A stretch of DNA of 64,000 nucleotides, taken from NCBI GenBank assembly GCA_029449235.1, contig JANATG010000008.1, positions 2,643,832-2,707,831 on the forward strand, read 5' to 3'. The notes under the pieces are model-generated. The model made no database searches, was not told where the DNA came from, and saw only the letters and a program-made list of their open reading frames with translations. The stretch is from Linnemannia schmuckeri (lineage: Eukaryota > Mortierellomycota > Mortierellomycetes > Mortierellales > Mortierellaceae). Positions 23,299-36,200 of this stretch are shown piece by piece. Each line of letters opens with the position of its first letter. Within the stretch, counting starts at the first letter, position 1. Position numbers and translations under genes: made by a program.

Positions 23299-23370
23299 TC
23301 TTCTTCTCTTCTTCCTATCAGCTTGTACGCCTTCACTTCTTCTCTTCTTCTTACCAGCTTGTACGCCTTC
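23299..23370 (+). repeat. Short tandem duplication, ~36-bp unit, two copies
   Basis: The 16-mer CAGCTTGTACGCCTTC occurs at 23319-23334 and again at 23355-23370, embedded in near-identical TTCTTC-rich text. It lies in a polypyrimidine promoter-like region. Confidence 0.8.
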
Positions 23371-23920
23371 TCTTTTTCATGCCTTTCTTATTCCCATTTG
23401 TCAGTTCAAACACCCAATCCCTCTCTTCCTTATCCTCTGCCGCAGTGCTCATGTATCCATGCCCGCGCCAGTGCTCATGGGAAAATCACTTCCATAACCA
23501 AATAACACACAGACATCAGTCCGGACAACAATCGCCATTTAAAGGAGGCATCGGACCATGGATGAATAGATGGACATGCATACACTATTTTCTCTGACTA
23601 GGACAGAATGCATCTCTCTCTGTCCCCTCGTTTTTTTCCCTCCCCACTCCTTTCTTCCTTCCTTCCTTCCTTCTTTGCCGGAAAACAATATCAGACGGCA
23701 GTTGAGCAAAGGGAACAATGTTGACAAATGGGAACACAAGTAGCAGTAAGAGAGAGAGCAGTCGATTTGAGAAAAGTTGGGCAGACAGACAGACAGACAG
23801 ACAGAGAGAGAGACAGATTCAGAGAAAGACGAGTAAGAGTTGTTGTGCACACATGGCAGGAAGCACGTTTGTACAAATAAGCATAACAAGAAAGATCGGC
23901 CATTGCCACGCTATTTACTT

Positions 23921-23952
23921 GTTTGTTTGTTTGTTTGTTTGTTTGTTTGTTT
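23921..23952 (+). repeat. (GTTT)n microsatellite
   Basis: Eight uninterrupted GTTT units. Confidence 0.9.
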
Positions 23953-26437
23953 CCTTCCTTGTTTGCTTGTTTGGTGGACACAGTTTTTGTTTGCATTAAT
24001 CCTATTTGTTGGAATGCAACAACAATCAACGAACAACATGGACGATGTACTGCACAGCATAATGAATGACTGATGGTATCTGTATATGCAGGAGACAACT
24101 GTAAAGGCCCATGTGTAGCGTTTTGTCTAGACCTTTCCTCGACTTTGACCAGCTCACTATGTATGATCCCGATCGCCAGTGAGAAGAAAAAGAAGCATTA
24201 CTGCCGTTGCAACACAACGACTTTTGATCATTATTGTCACTTGCGATCTATCAGAAGCAAATATCAATCAGCCAACAAAGTCTTTGATTAAGAATAAAAA
24301 TAAAATCCAAAAGCCATTGTATCTTCCTGTTGCATCGCGTATTCTACAGAACACGTCGAAATATGTAAATGAACATACTCCACACTCAATCAATCAGTTT
24401 TGTCCAGTCAATCGCCCTCCAAAGACGTGTGTATGAGGTAATAACGTACCCCATGTAGGGCTTCTTCGAGTCTAAAATAAAATACGAGTCCAATGTCCTT
24501 GATCCAACTGCCGTCTTGCATGAATAAATAAAAAAAAAAGAGGTTGCTTCAAATCATTATCGTCACCTGTCAGCACGTTTACTAAAAAAAAAAAAGTCAT
24601 TGACGGTAGCGACAGAAAGAGGATGCCGCTCATTCGTCATACAAACAAGCAAGAAACAAACTCGCGCAGAACACAACAACGATCGCAGTACCCTTACAGT
24701 ACAGACCAAACGGTGACCTGATCCAATCCTAGCTCTCTTTTATTATGTTTTTGCATAATCATATTTCTCCTTCTCTTGTTACTCGCTACCTTCTCTTCCA
24801 CCTCCTGCAATTCCACTGTTTTTTATCCTGTTTAAAGAGCATACAAAAGCCATAAAAAAAACCGAGCAGAAAAGATGTAGATCGAGTTACTACTCCTAGC
24901 GATTCTCGGTACAAATGGGAGCAAGCGGGTATGAAGTAGTAGTAATAGTATGATAAAACCATGGTGTGTATTTGTAGCCTTCTATTCCAGAGTATAGTAA
25001 CATCGAGATACAGACAGAGTCATGTCAGGTAGACGGACATGGGATGTAGATAACGGACACTACCAATGCAATGGAATGGACCAAACTTTCTTCGTTTTTT
25101 TTTTTTACCCTTCCTATGTCCTGCATTTCCCATCGCCTTCTTGCCGTCCAAGATGTCTCCAAGGAATAAGAAGTATTGTTCTTTGTTTTTTGAATCGACT
25201 ACCGGCATTTACTTTTCTTTCTTTTTTGGGGTCGCGTTTCGCCATTTGTCTTTGTGTTGCAAGAAGAAGTAGGCAAAAAGCTGATTCACCACTATCATAA
25301 AGACAAAAACCACAAGACTTTGTCTCAGCTTTCTTTACACATACTCACACCTGTGTAGCCCCTCTTCCTCCTTTTTGCCTGCTGCCACATCTCGCCAGGG
25401 CTGCTGTCACTCTCCCCACTCCCCATTCCGCCCTTTTCGCCTTCACACCGTATTATTTTATTCCTTGTGCCAGTTGTTCACTTAGTTCTCTCCGCCCTGT
25501 CAAGAATAATATTTTCTTCTATCTTTTGTTTCTCTTTTTACTTTTACTTTTCTTTTTCTTTTTTGCCCTTCTCTGTACCTTCGCCTGACTTCCTCTGTCT
25601 ATTCATGTGCGCCTGACTATCACTCATATCATCAGTACTTCCCTTTCACTTTGAGCGTCCCACGTCGTCTATTGTTCTTGTTACCTTGTAACACACCAAC
25701 GCCGTCTGTATTCTCCCTTTCCTCCCACGCCCCTCCTCCCCCACCCTCTGTCCGTTTCCTTTTCAGTAGTTCATTTTAAACCCTTTGCAACATTGAGAAA
25801 AACCATAACAGAACCCTTTAAAGGTAAACGAAGAGCCCAGTTACTTCGCCACAAACGATTGTCGGCACTCGAAAACAACGAGATCCATTTTATATCCCTT
25901 CTCCTTCCTCTCCGCCTGGTTTATTCCTTCCTTCATCATCAAGCAGAAAACTTCTCTCCCTCCAAACAGACCGATAGTCATTCCAAACCAATCCTACAAA
26001 TAACCTGATTCTTTCCCATTTTCTCACTTTTTCTTTTTCTTATTATTGCTGTTCTCTTGCTCCCTTCCTCACTTAGCCCTTCTTCACTTTACGCTCACTT
26101 CCTTCCCCTCCCCTTACCTTGCTGCTATTTGACGAGACCACAATTTCTTTTTGTTCTTTTATTCGTTTTACACACTGCTCTGTCATAAGACCATATTTCC
26201 TTCTGATTTCGTTTGGGAGAATTTCGTCTCGCTTCACTTCTCAACCCAATCTATCTCACTCTCCTCCCCCTCCTCCTTCTTCTCCACTTCCCCCTTCACT
26301 GAATTACTCACCCTTCTGTCTTCCTCCCTGTCTGGCTCTTCTCCTTTCGTCTTTGCATCGTTCACCATCAGTGCACAATTGTACCTATATTAGCTTCGTG
26401 AACACGCATCCATTTTGCGTTCCTCTCTTACAACAGT

Positions 26438-29400
26438 ATGGAAGACAGCAATAATAATAACCCTCGCCCGAATGGAGAAGACTCCAACAACATGGTTTAC
26501 GGCACCTCTGCCAGCAGTGCTGCACCTCCGCCAGCCTTTGATTCCACCTACCAAGACCCTGATGCCACCTTTCAACAACAACAACAACAACAGCAGCAGC
26601 AGCAGCAGCCACCACCACAGGCGACATATGCTCAACCAGAGTCTTACCCTCCTGCAACCGAACTCCAGAGCGAGCCCTTGCAGACGTATCAGCAGGCTGT
26701 CTCCAGCCCATATACTGACCCGAATCAGTCTTTCCAGCCAACCCCCGATCAGCAATCCATCGCGGCCCAACATCAGCAACCACACCAACAAGCGCTCCAA
26801 TCGTTGCAGCCACAGTTTGACAATCGACAGCAGCAGCAACTGCCACAGGATGCCTCTCTTGAACCTCAATTTGACCAACAGCAGCCGCAACACCAACCAG
26901 CGCAGATAACCGAACCTCAGCAACAGCAACAGCATGAGATTCAACCACAACTGCAGCAACAGCAACAATCCTTTACATCACCTCGCTCTACTGCTCCTGT
27001 AGTAGACCGACCCAACAACAACGGGCCGTTTTCGTTTACCCCGGAAGAGCTCATGGACCTCATTGACCCCAAGGCGCCAGAGAAACTTGAATCTTATGGC
27101 GGTGTCGAGGGTATCCTGAAAGGTCTTCACGCCGACCCCGTTAAAGGTCTCGCTACAGTTGCAGGCGGCAAGTCACTTGACCATGTGACAACGATTGGCA
27201 ATGATGAAAAACCGACAACAGTGTCGTCGGGGTGCCAGATGGGCAATGTCGACACCATGGCGGTTACATTTGCAGATCGCGAGCAGTTCTTTGGAAAGAA
27301 TGTGCTGCCGAAGCGGAAGCCCAAGTCGATCTTTCAGCTGATGTGGATTGCTCTCCAGGAAAAGATCCTGGTGAGTATAAATGTTGTTCTTCCAAGGCCA
27401 AGGTGTTTTTTTTTTGTTGCTGTGTACACTTTATCGGGCTATTGTTTCTTGTGGTTTTGGTTGCGGAAGAATGGGAAACGAGAAGGAATAAGAGCATGAC
27501 TGAGAAGGACAATCGAGTGTGCGTGTGTGTGTGTGAGTGAGTTGAATGAGTAAGGGACGAAAGAGGAAGGAGAAACACAGGAAGAGAAGAAACCGCACAG
27601 GGCACTATTTAGACAGGAGGAAACGTCCAATCGGCTGAGCGTGTTTTATTGGCCAGGTTTACTACATATCCTCAGCCATCATAGAACGATGCCACTCTGG
27701 CTGTCTGTCTGGCTGAGGGGGCGCAAGCAGGGCAGGGCTCGCAAATCCCTGAATGTCACCGAGGACCATCACCATCAACAACGAGAAACATGAAATCAAT
27801 GACCACCACTGTCTCTTCATCCTTCATTGATATTCCGCAAACAAGCAACATTCATTCTCATATTTCTGCATTTTCCATACCGCCAACTCCACTCTTTTTT
27901 TTTTGCTGACACACTGCATCTTCTTGTTCTCCACCCGACTGCCTGGATTGCTATAGATCCTGCTGCTGGTAGCTGCTCTCATCTCGATTGCCCTGGGAAT
28001 CTACGAGGATTACGGAATGAAGCATGAGCCAACACAAAGATATAACCGTGACTACACTTCCTACTATGCCACTGATCCAAAGATCTCCTGGGTCGAGGGT
28101 GTCGCCATTCTCGTTGCCGTCATCATCGTCGTCCTCGTCGGATCCATCAATGATTACCAGAAGGAAGCCCAGTTCCGCAAGCTGAACGCCAAGAAGGAAG
28201 ATCGTGAAGTCAAGGTACATTGTTATTGCTATTGCTATTGCTATTTATTGTCATACCTGTAGGCAGTACGCTTACACTAGAATTCGGCCTGTGGCAAAGG
28301 GAAAAAAATCGTTACTCAGTGTCAAAAATGACCAACGGTTCAATGTGGAATCAGGAATGAATGAATACTCAACTTTGTACTTAGTCATTCATCCTTTTTT
28401 CGTAATCTTCTAACAAATGATGTTCCTGCAACGAATGGATTGATGGGAACTGTTGTATTAGGTCCTTCGAAACGGAGAGACGGTATTGCTGTCGGTCTTT
28501 GACATCCTTGTCGGGGACATTCTCCACTTGGAGCCCGGTGATGTGATTTCCACTGATGGTATCTTCCTAGGAGGACATAACCTCAAATGCGACGAGTCGG
28601 CCATGACCGGAGAGTCTGATGCAGTCAAGAAGGTTACCTTTGAAGAGTACAAAAAGCTGGAGGAAGCCGAAGCTGGTACCCATACCGAGGGCAAAATCGA
28701 GTCCAACCACGAGGGAATCGAAGTCATTACCGAGCCCCAGCATGGACTCCATGGTGTTGACCCCTTTATCATATCGGGATCCAAGGTCCTGGAGGGCGTT
28801 GGTCTCTATGTCGCCACAGGGGTCGGTCAGAACAGTTTCCATGGAAAAACAATGATGTCGCTCCGTACCGAGGCTGAGGACACTCCTCTCCAGGTCAAGC
28901 TGAACCTTCTGGCTGAGAGGATTGCAAAATTAGGAAGTATGGCTGCCTTGCTGATGCTGATTGTGCTTATGATCCGGTTCTTTGTCAGCTTCAAGACCAA
29001 GGGCGTTCCCGCTGCTGCCAGCATTGTCAAAAGCTTGGTCGATATTGTCATTGCTGCCGTTACTGTCGTCGTCGTCGCTGTTCCCGAAGGTCTTCCTTTG
29101 GCCGTCACTCTGGCCCTGGCCTTTGCTACCACTCGCATGTTAAAGGACAATAATCTGGTCCGTGTCCTCGCTGCCTGTGAGACCATGGGTAACGCCACAA
29201 CCGTCTGTTCCGACAAGACCGGTACCCTCACTCAGAACAAGTAAGTTATACCGCGTTTATTTTCTGTTTTTCAGTGCTCGTCCGAAATACTGGTGTTTTT
29301 TAACTACTTTCTCGTCTCCATGTTTGATGAATGCTAGGATGACCATTGTTGCGGGTACGCTTGGATTGAACACCCGCTTCATTGCTGATGCGCCTCAAGG

Positions 29401-31738
29401 GGAGACCAATGCTCGTGCTCAGATCCCCATCAATCGCAACGCCGTCCCTATGAGCCAACTCGTGAGTAATCTCCCCAACGCCGTAACAACGTTGATGCAC
29501 GAGGCCATAGCCATAAACTCGTCCGCCTTTGAGAGCGAGGATGAGAAGGGTAATCTTTCGTTCATTGGATCCAAGACCGAGGTCGCCCTGCTTGATTTTT
29601 CCAAAAAGATTGGTGGCGCCGATTACCGCCAACTCCGAGAGGCTACGCCTGTGGTCCATCTATACCCTTTCTCCTCTGAGCGCAAGTCTATGGCCACGAT
29701 TGTCCAAATGACTCCCAACCAGTTCCGTCTTCATGCCAAGGGTGCGTCCGAGATTATCATGAAACGCTGTACCCATGTCCTTCAAATTTCTAGCACCCCT
29801 GACCAAGGAGGGGCCACCATGTCTGAAAAGGACCGTATGGCCGAGGTCACTGAGTTACCCTTGGAAGGGGATCTGCAGACTCAGATTCACAAGACTATCA
29901 TCTCCTATGCCACTCAGTCCCTCCGTACCATCGGCATTGCCTACCGTGATTTCGAGTCCTGGCCCCCAGCCGGTGTGGAGCTCAATCAGGACGGTGAGGT
30001 TCCTTTTGCTGCCGTGGCCGAAAGCAACTTGACCTTGATCGGAGTGGTCGGTATCGAGGATCCTCTTCGTGATGGAGTTCCTGAGGCTGTCCAAGCCTGC
30101 CAGCGTGCAGGTGTATTTGTACGCATGGTGACAGGAGACAATATCCTCACCGCTAAATCGATCGCCACTCAATGCGGCATTTACACCCAGGGAGGAATCA
30201 TCATGGAAGGTCCCAAGTTCCGAGCCCTCAGTGGAGAAGAGATGGATGCTGTTATTCCCCGTCTCCAAGTCTTGGCCAGATCCAGTCCTGAAGATAAGAA
30301 GATCCTGGTCGGTCGTCTGAAGGCTATGGGCGAGATTGTTGCTGTTACAGGAGACGGCACCAATGACGGTCCTGCTCTCAAGATGGCTGACGTTGGTTTC
30401 TCGATGGGTATTGCTGGTACCGAGGTTGCCAAGGAAGCTTCGGCAATTATTCTGATGGACGACAACTTTTCCAGCATAGTCAAGGCCATCCTCTGGGGTC
30501 GTGCCGTCAACGATGCTGTGAAGAAGTTCCTCCAGTTCCAGCTGACAGTCAACATTACCGCCGTCATCCTGACTCTGGTCACTGCTGTGGTCTCGGACAA
30601 GCAAAAGCCTGTCATGTCGGCCGTCCAGTTGCTGTGGGTGAACTTGATCATGGATACCTTGGCGGCCTTGGCTCTTGCGACCGACCCTCCAACAATCGAT
30701 CTGCTGGATCGTCAACCCGAACCCCGTACCGCGCCTCTGATCAACTTTACGATGTGGAAGATGATTCTTGGCCAAGCCATCCTTCAGCTTACCATTACTT
30801 TTGTGCTCGAGTACGCCGGTATGAGCATTCTCAACTACGATGAGATCCCTGGAGACCTTCAAGACCGAGCCCGAGCTAGCAGTCCCGATCCAGCCAAGCA
30901 ACAGGAGAGTCTTGACAGCATCTCCCAGGCCTACACCCAGTTCAAGCGCCAAGAGCTCGACACCATGGTCTTCAATACCTTTGTCTTCTTGCAGATTTTC
31001 AAGGAGGTTAACTCCCGTCGTCTGGACAACCACCTCAATATCTTTGCAGGCATCCAGAGGAACAACTACTTTATCGTCGTCTTCTTCATCATGGTTATCT
31101 TCCAGGTCATCATTGTCCAGTTTGGTGGCGCTGCCTTTGATACCGAGAAGCTGAATGGCACCCAGTGGTTGATCTGTATCCTCCTAGGGTTCCTTTCTAT
31201 CCCCGTCGGAGTCATTATTCGCCTCATCCCCGAGGAGATCTTTGGGGGCCTCAAGCGATGGGTTAACCGTCCAGGCCTTCCTCGTAGCAGCGTCCCTACC
31301 TTTGACAATTATGCCATGGGATCAGGCTCAGGTATCGGTGGAAGTGGCTCGATGGGAGAAATGAACCGCGTCAACTCGATCCCAGTCTCAATCCACTCGA
31401 ATCGCGCAGGGTCGATGATGAACGGTAGCACCAACAATATCTACCCCTCCTATGGAGCACCCGGCCGCGACGGTCTCATCTGGAACTCTGCGATTACAAA
31501 AGTTCGGTCTGAGCTCTCTGTCTTCAAGGCTATCCGTGGCGGACGACTCTCTGGGGAGAGTGAGAGACATGTATTGCACGCCGGCGCAATGGTTCCTTCA
31601 TTGGTGGCGACCTCTGTAGGCGCGGGGTGGGCGCCACGGCCGAGCCCGTTGAGTCACAATGATTTGAGCAGTAGTAGTCCCCGACCGAGTATGGTCGGCT
31701 CTCGGCAGGGCTCTGGCAACCAGGCTGGTCGCTTGTAA
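26438..31738 (+). CDS. PMC1: P-type Ca2+-ATPase, PMCA/Pmc1 type (P2B)
   Basis: Four exons (26438-27370, 27957-28214, 28462-29240, 29338-31738) give 1456 residues. The phosphorylated Asp is in SDKTGTLTQNK (~residue 648). TGES of the actuator is at ~446, the PEGLP transmembrane calcium-site motif at ~605, and TGDGTNDGPALK of the hinge at ~995. The first 180 residues are disordered and Gln-rich. PFSFTPEELMDLIDPKAPEK then opens the conserved body. VNLIMDTLAALALATDPP in M6 is typical of PMCA pumps. The enzyme exports cytosolic Ca2+ into the vacuole (Pmc1) or out of the cell. A Ser/Gly-rich tail of ~150 residues follows the last membrane helix. No calmodulin-binding site could be assigned with confidence. 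Family is certain; the Pmc1 name is by type. Confidence 0.95.
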
Positions 31739-33201
31739 TACGCAACAGCGTGATTCCATTTTCTACTGCATGTTTCTTTCTGTTAAAGATTGTCGCTCGT
31801 ACAAGTTAACAGTGCATATCCTTTTTCTTTGCCCTTTCTATTAAAGATTTTCTTGCACAAAAAATGGCAGCGCTTCTGGATGAGAGAACATTGGAGTGGA
31901 TGTGAACGGGAGGCAAAGAGTTAGTACAATGCATGGTTTGATAGCCAATCACTTGCTTCACGAGGGGGATTCGAGGAATCGAACAACGGGAACTGGGCAA
32001 ACCCCCTGTCCTTGTTCTCCCGTTTATTAAACCTGTTTCTCTCTTTTAGTACATGCTTGCAAAAATGAAAAGAAGAGACCTGCAGGCAGGTAATTGGTCT
32101 ACCTCGTCCATATGTGCACTGTGCGTTCTGCGTGTGTAGGTAGAATGACACACTGCTATCTCCATTCTACCACCTCCTCCACGACGTTGTTTGATAGAGG
32201 GAATAACAAAAATGAAGTGAACTCACGCGAGCAAGTTGTTTTTTGCAAGAGGAAGATATGCCGACGAAAAGGATTGTGATCAACAAACACAAACGGAATA
32301 AGCAAAACGGTTTAACAGACAGACGAAGGAAGGATGAGAGCCATCGAATGAATGTGAGAGCAGCAAAAAAAGTATTAATATCAACAATTGTCGTGTTCGT
32401 TGACGTTCGTACGTCCTCTACAATAAAATGCACGGATGACCCCTGTTCTTGTTCTTGTCTTTGTTTATGTTTGCATACGTGTTACTTACTTCCAATCCCA
32501 TTTTTTATGCCATGTCCTTGACAACTCATCCCTACCTTGGCCCGGTATTTGTTCCTTCTTTCGATTCCATGGAAAGAAAGAAACATCTCTCTCTCTCTCT
32601 CTCGTCTTTCTCGTCTCTCCCTCACGCTCAAGCGCACATTATTTTGATGTCTTGGTTTGTTTGTTTGCTGTTCTTTGTCCTCGCTCTATTTTTCTTCTTC
32701 CTCTTCTACTTCCACTTATTCACCCTTCCTCCCGTCATTGCAGCCACTCACTCCACCTCGCCGTCATCAGCACTTCCTCTTTTATCCACACTCACTCATT
32801 CGCACTCATTCGCACTCATTCACCTTGCCACCAAGAAATAATCTCTCTTTCTATCCCTTTCATCCTTCTTCCTAGTATCTCAGGTTCCTGAATTCTATCG
32901 GTCTCTCTCATTCTTCTCCAGCAACCGTTATCAATTGTTACAACCGTCCGTTCGTCCACCCAAAAACTTTCCTTTTCCCTCTCCCTTTTCTCCCTTCCCT
33001 CCTTCGTCTCTTTCCTCATCTCCTCCCTCGTCTCTTTCCTCATCTCTTCCCTCGTCTCTTTCCTTGTTCCTCCCCTTCTCATCTCACCTCATTCTCCACT
33101 CTCTACTCTTCACTCTCCTCACTCTATTCCCTCTTCACAACACTCACGCCTCAAAATCCCCATTGGCGCAATACTTCATTACTAGATACTTCCCTGTGTA
33201 A
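31739..33201. other. Intergenic region upstream of the attractin-like gene
   Basis: 1.46 kb. The left part is the 3' flank of the calcium pump. From 32560 to 33180 the sequence is C/T-rich with CTCATTCG repeats (32800-32822), typical of leaders in this window. No gene or tRNA is supported. Confidence 0.4.
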
Positions 33202-36200
33202 ATGGCTCTGAACCAGCCGCAGCCTCACTGGCTGTCGCTCTTCCTCCTCCTCCTCCTCACCATCATCTTCCTCCAATCCACCCTTGAATCCTCCTTATCC
33301 CCTTCGCCCTCACTCTTCATCAACGCCGCACCTGCACCTCTCCCCTCCACCGCACAGCACCAACAACCACACGGTCATACACCTCTTTACATTACCTCAG
33401 CAATAGCAAGGCGTAACATCGACATCCGCACAGACGACGCTCAGCTAGCATCAACAGGACCTCGATCGGATTCAGAATCACCCCGAAGGGACGACTCGAA
33501 TGCAACAAGATTTGGTTCATCCCCGACATCACCTTTTGAAAGAGGACCCTTCCATGGCCAGGATATTCCTCCTTCAGGATACTACCCACAAGCTCACCTA
33601 GTCATCTATGACCAGCTAGCCATTCAGCAGGAGCCCAAGGTGGCCACCCTACTTTGCAACGAAGACAACCCAGAAGAGTATATGGCCTGGAGCGGGAATT
33701 TTTCGTCCGCTTCGGCGGATGGTGTCGACCCACCAGGAGCCCGGACGTGTACCTGGAAGATTAGTATTCCGGAGGACGGATCTTCGACGACGGGGTCTTC
33801 TATCATTCAACTGTCCTTCAGGAGCGCGATCGTGCTCGCTTGTGGGTATGTTCTTCTCTTTCACTTTAAACCCTGGCTTCGACTTTTACTTTTGGCGAGG
33901 CTTCTCACTGGGTGAAATACATATGCCAGTGTTGAGTTCTCTTGTTCTTTTACTTCGATGATTGTGTTCCTTGATACCCTTTGCAGACATTCCTAACAAA
34001 AGCTGTTTTCTACACACACTCAATTACTCGTTGGTATATTGGCGCTGGTACTCTTTGTATGTGGATGCGTAAAAACAACCAAAAGGAAGGATTCTTTGGC
34101 GATTTACGATGGACCAAACACATCCTCGCCACTACTTGCCAAACTATGCGGGAACTACTGGAACAACCTCCCGTTACTGTACTCGTCTGGTTCTCAATTG
34201 ACTGTCGTGTTTACAAAGTCGGCCGACTCACCTGCAGCATACGGTTTCACTGGCTCCTGGTCAGCCGCGTCACCCTGCAACATCTGTCTGTTCTCTGGTA
34301 AAGGCACCTGCAAAGCTGGTACCTGTGTCTGTAATGCAAAGTACACTGGGTCTGTCTGTCAGAAAGGTAATAATGACCAATGCGATTGAAAGTGTAGATC
34401 ATAAACATCGGATGTACCTTCACCCAACACATACATCCACTATCGATACTGTATTAATGTTTACTTGCATCCTCTCCAAAATGGCACTGTACCTTGTAGA
34501 AACGACAGGGTTCGAGGAGTTTACTCCACGTTCGCAGCATTCGATGGCGTACGACTCTGCCAAGGACATGGTCTACATCACTGGAGGGACCAGCAGCCAC
34601 AGTCCGTTTATATGGGACCTCCTCACGTTTAGCTTTGGTATGTACCTCCGGTTCGTCGTTTTATTTACAGCTGGGGAATTTTTTATGTGTGTTTCGTTTC
34701 GTCTTTCTTTTGGATTTAAATTAGTGGAAGGTCTTGATGTCGCACGATACGTCTCTAACAGCAGCTCATGGCCCGTTAGGTTATTATAACCCCGGTACTC
34801 ACGGTTTTCTGCCCTTCTATACCTAAAAAACTAGCAACCAACAAATGGTCCAGTATCGTCGGATTAACCAAATCGCCGGACCCTCGTTACGGGCACTTTT
34901 CGTTCGTGCACAAAGGCAACCTTTACATCTATGGTGGTATGACCTCCTGGGGCCCGGTGACGGAGGTCTGGATGTACGACACAAAGATCTGGACGCCACA
35001 ATCACCTATCAATACAGAGAAGGCACCTAGGGGTACTGTCGGTCCAGCCTGTGTCTTCCTTACGAACAACAATCAACCGCGACTGGCGGTCTTTGGCGGG
35101 ATGACTAGTAAGGGTGTGACAATGCGGGAGCTGCACTATTACGATATTGAAACTCGGCAATGGTCTTTGGCGGATCACCAAAACTCTGTCGGACTGTCAG
35201 GCGCCTCTGCGGTCTATCATGAAGCGACAAACTCGATCTACTACTTTGGCGGGATGATCAACCAGACTATCCGCAACACCATCCCCTACCAGTACTCACT
35301 CGATCAGGAACTCTGGTTCGCACATGCACCCAGATATGACCCCTTGGACTCGAGGCCCGTTGGCTGGGACGGGACGACATATATACCTACCAGCAGCGAT
35401 GGCGTAGACAATAATCTTGATGATCCTAAAGGCGACGGATCTTATAATAGCACGACTAGAACCTTGCAGAACCCTGCAATGTATGATGCCACTTCTGGAG
35501 TGTGGGCATCAGTTGGGCTCGCGGGCAGTGACACGGTCGTCATGTATGGTGGCATGCGGCCGTTTGGACTCGGGACCACAGAGAATGCATCCTGCTTAAT
35601 TAGAACCATGTACCTCTACGACCTTTGTAAGTACTCGCTTCAGACATTTATTACTGCAATCACGCGTCATCTTTGACAGGAGGAACATTGGAGGCTAATT
35701 TAACGTCTTGTTCATTATTCACAACAGCTTGTCAGAAATGGGCATCGTACGATGTATCGGATGCATACGATTTTGTCAAGACAAGAGTCAACCATACGAT
35801 GGTGCTGAGGCCTCCAGGAGCTGCAGGCGCAAGCAAGACTTCCTACACTGCGTACATTTTTGGCGGGTTCGATGGTTATGAACACAACGACGTGTTCAAC
35901 ATTACCATCAGTGTCTATCCTCCTGCTGCTGCCGATGTCAACCGCTGTCGAGGTAACTTTTATTTCTGAGTTGTTGTAGATTGCCATTTGCTTTGTTCCA
36001 CTCTGTCGTTTTCTCCTGTATTGTGTTTGTCTATTTTTAAAAGTTTCACGCCACCGCGACGCCTATGTCTTACCTGTATTATAATTCTCTTTGTCCAACC
36101 CATTATTTACAGCATTGAATTGGTGCAGTAAATATGACGACTGCCAGAACTGCAACCCGCATTATTGCTCTTACATCAACGGACTCTGTCTCTTCGACAC

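Larger units (their letters stand above)
22832..26437. other. Long divergent intergenic region, 3.6 kb
   Basis: This lies between the MFS transporter (-) and the calcium pump (+). It contains purine-rich and pyrimidine-rich blocks, an A-run at 23136-23153, a ~36-bp tandem duplication (23299-23370), (CAGA)n at 23782-23804, (TTTG)n at 23921-23952, and a CT-rich block at 25320-26400 that is likely the calcium-pump promoter/leader. I found no supported gene or tRNA. Confidence 0.45.

Noticed and set aside
23917..23955. GTTT and CAGA repeats considered as a CRISPR-like or mobile array
   Set aside because: They are simple microsatellites without spacers.
29855..31033. 392-codon minus-strand open frame inside the calcium pump
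   Set aside because: Codon-bias shadow of the ATPase coding strand. It has no domain and lies wholly over conserved pump sequence.
31950..32010. Possible minus-strand tRNA because of an AATCGAAC word resembling a T-loop
   Set aside because: The flanking bases do not pair as a T-stem and no anticodon or acceptor stem can be folded.
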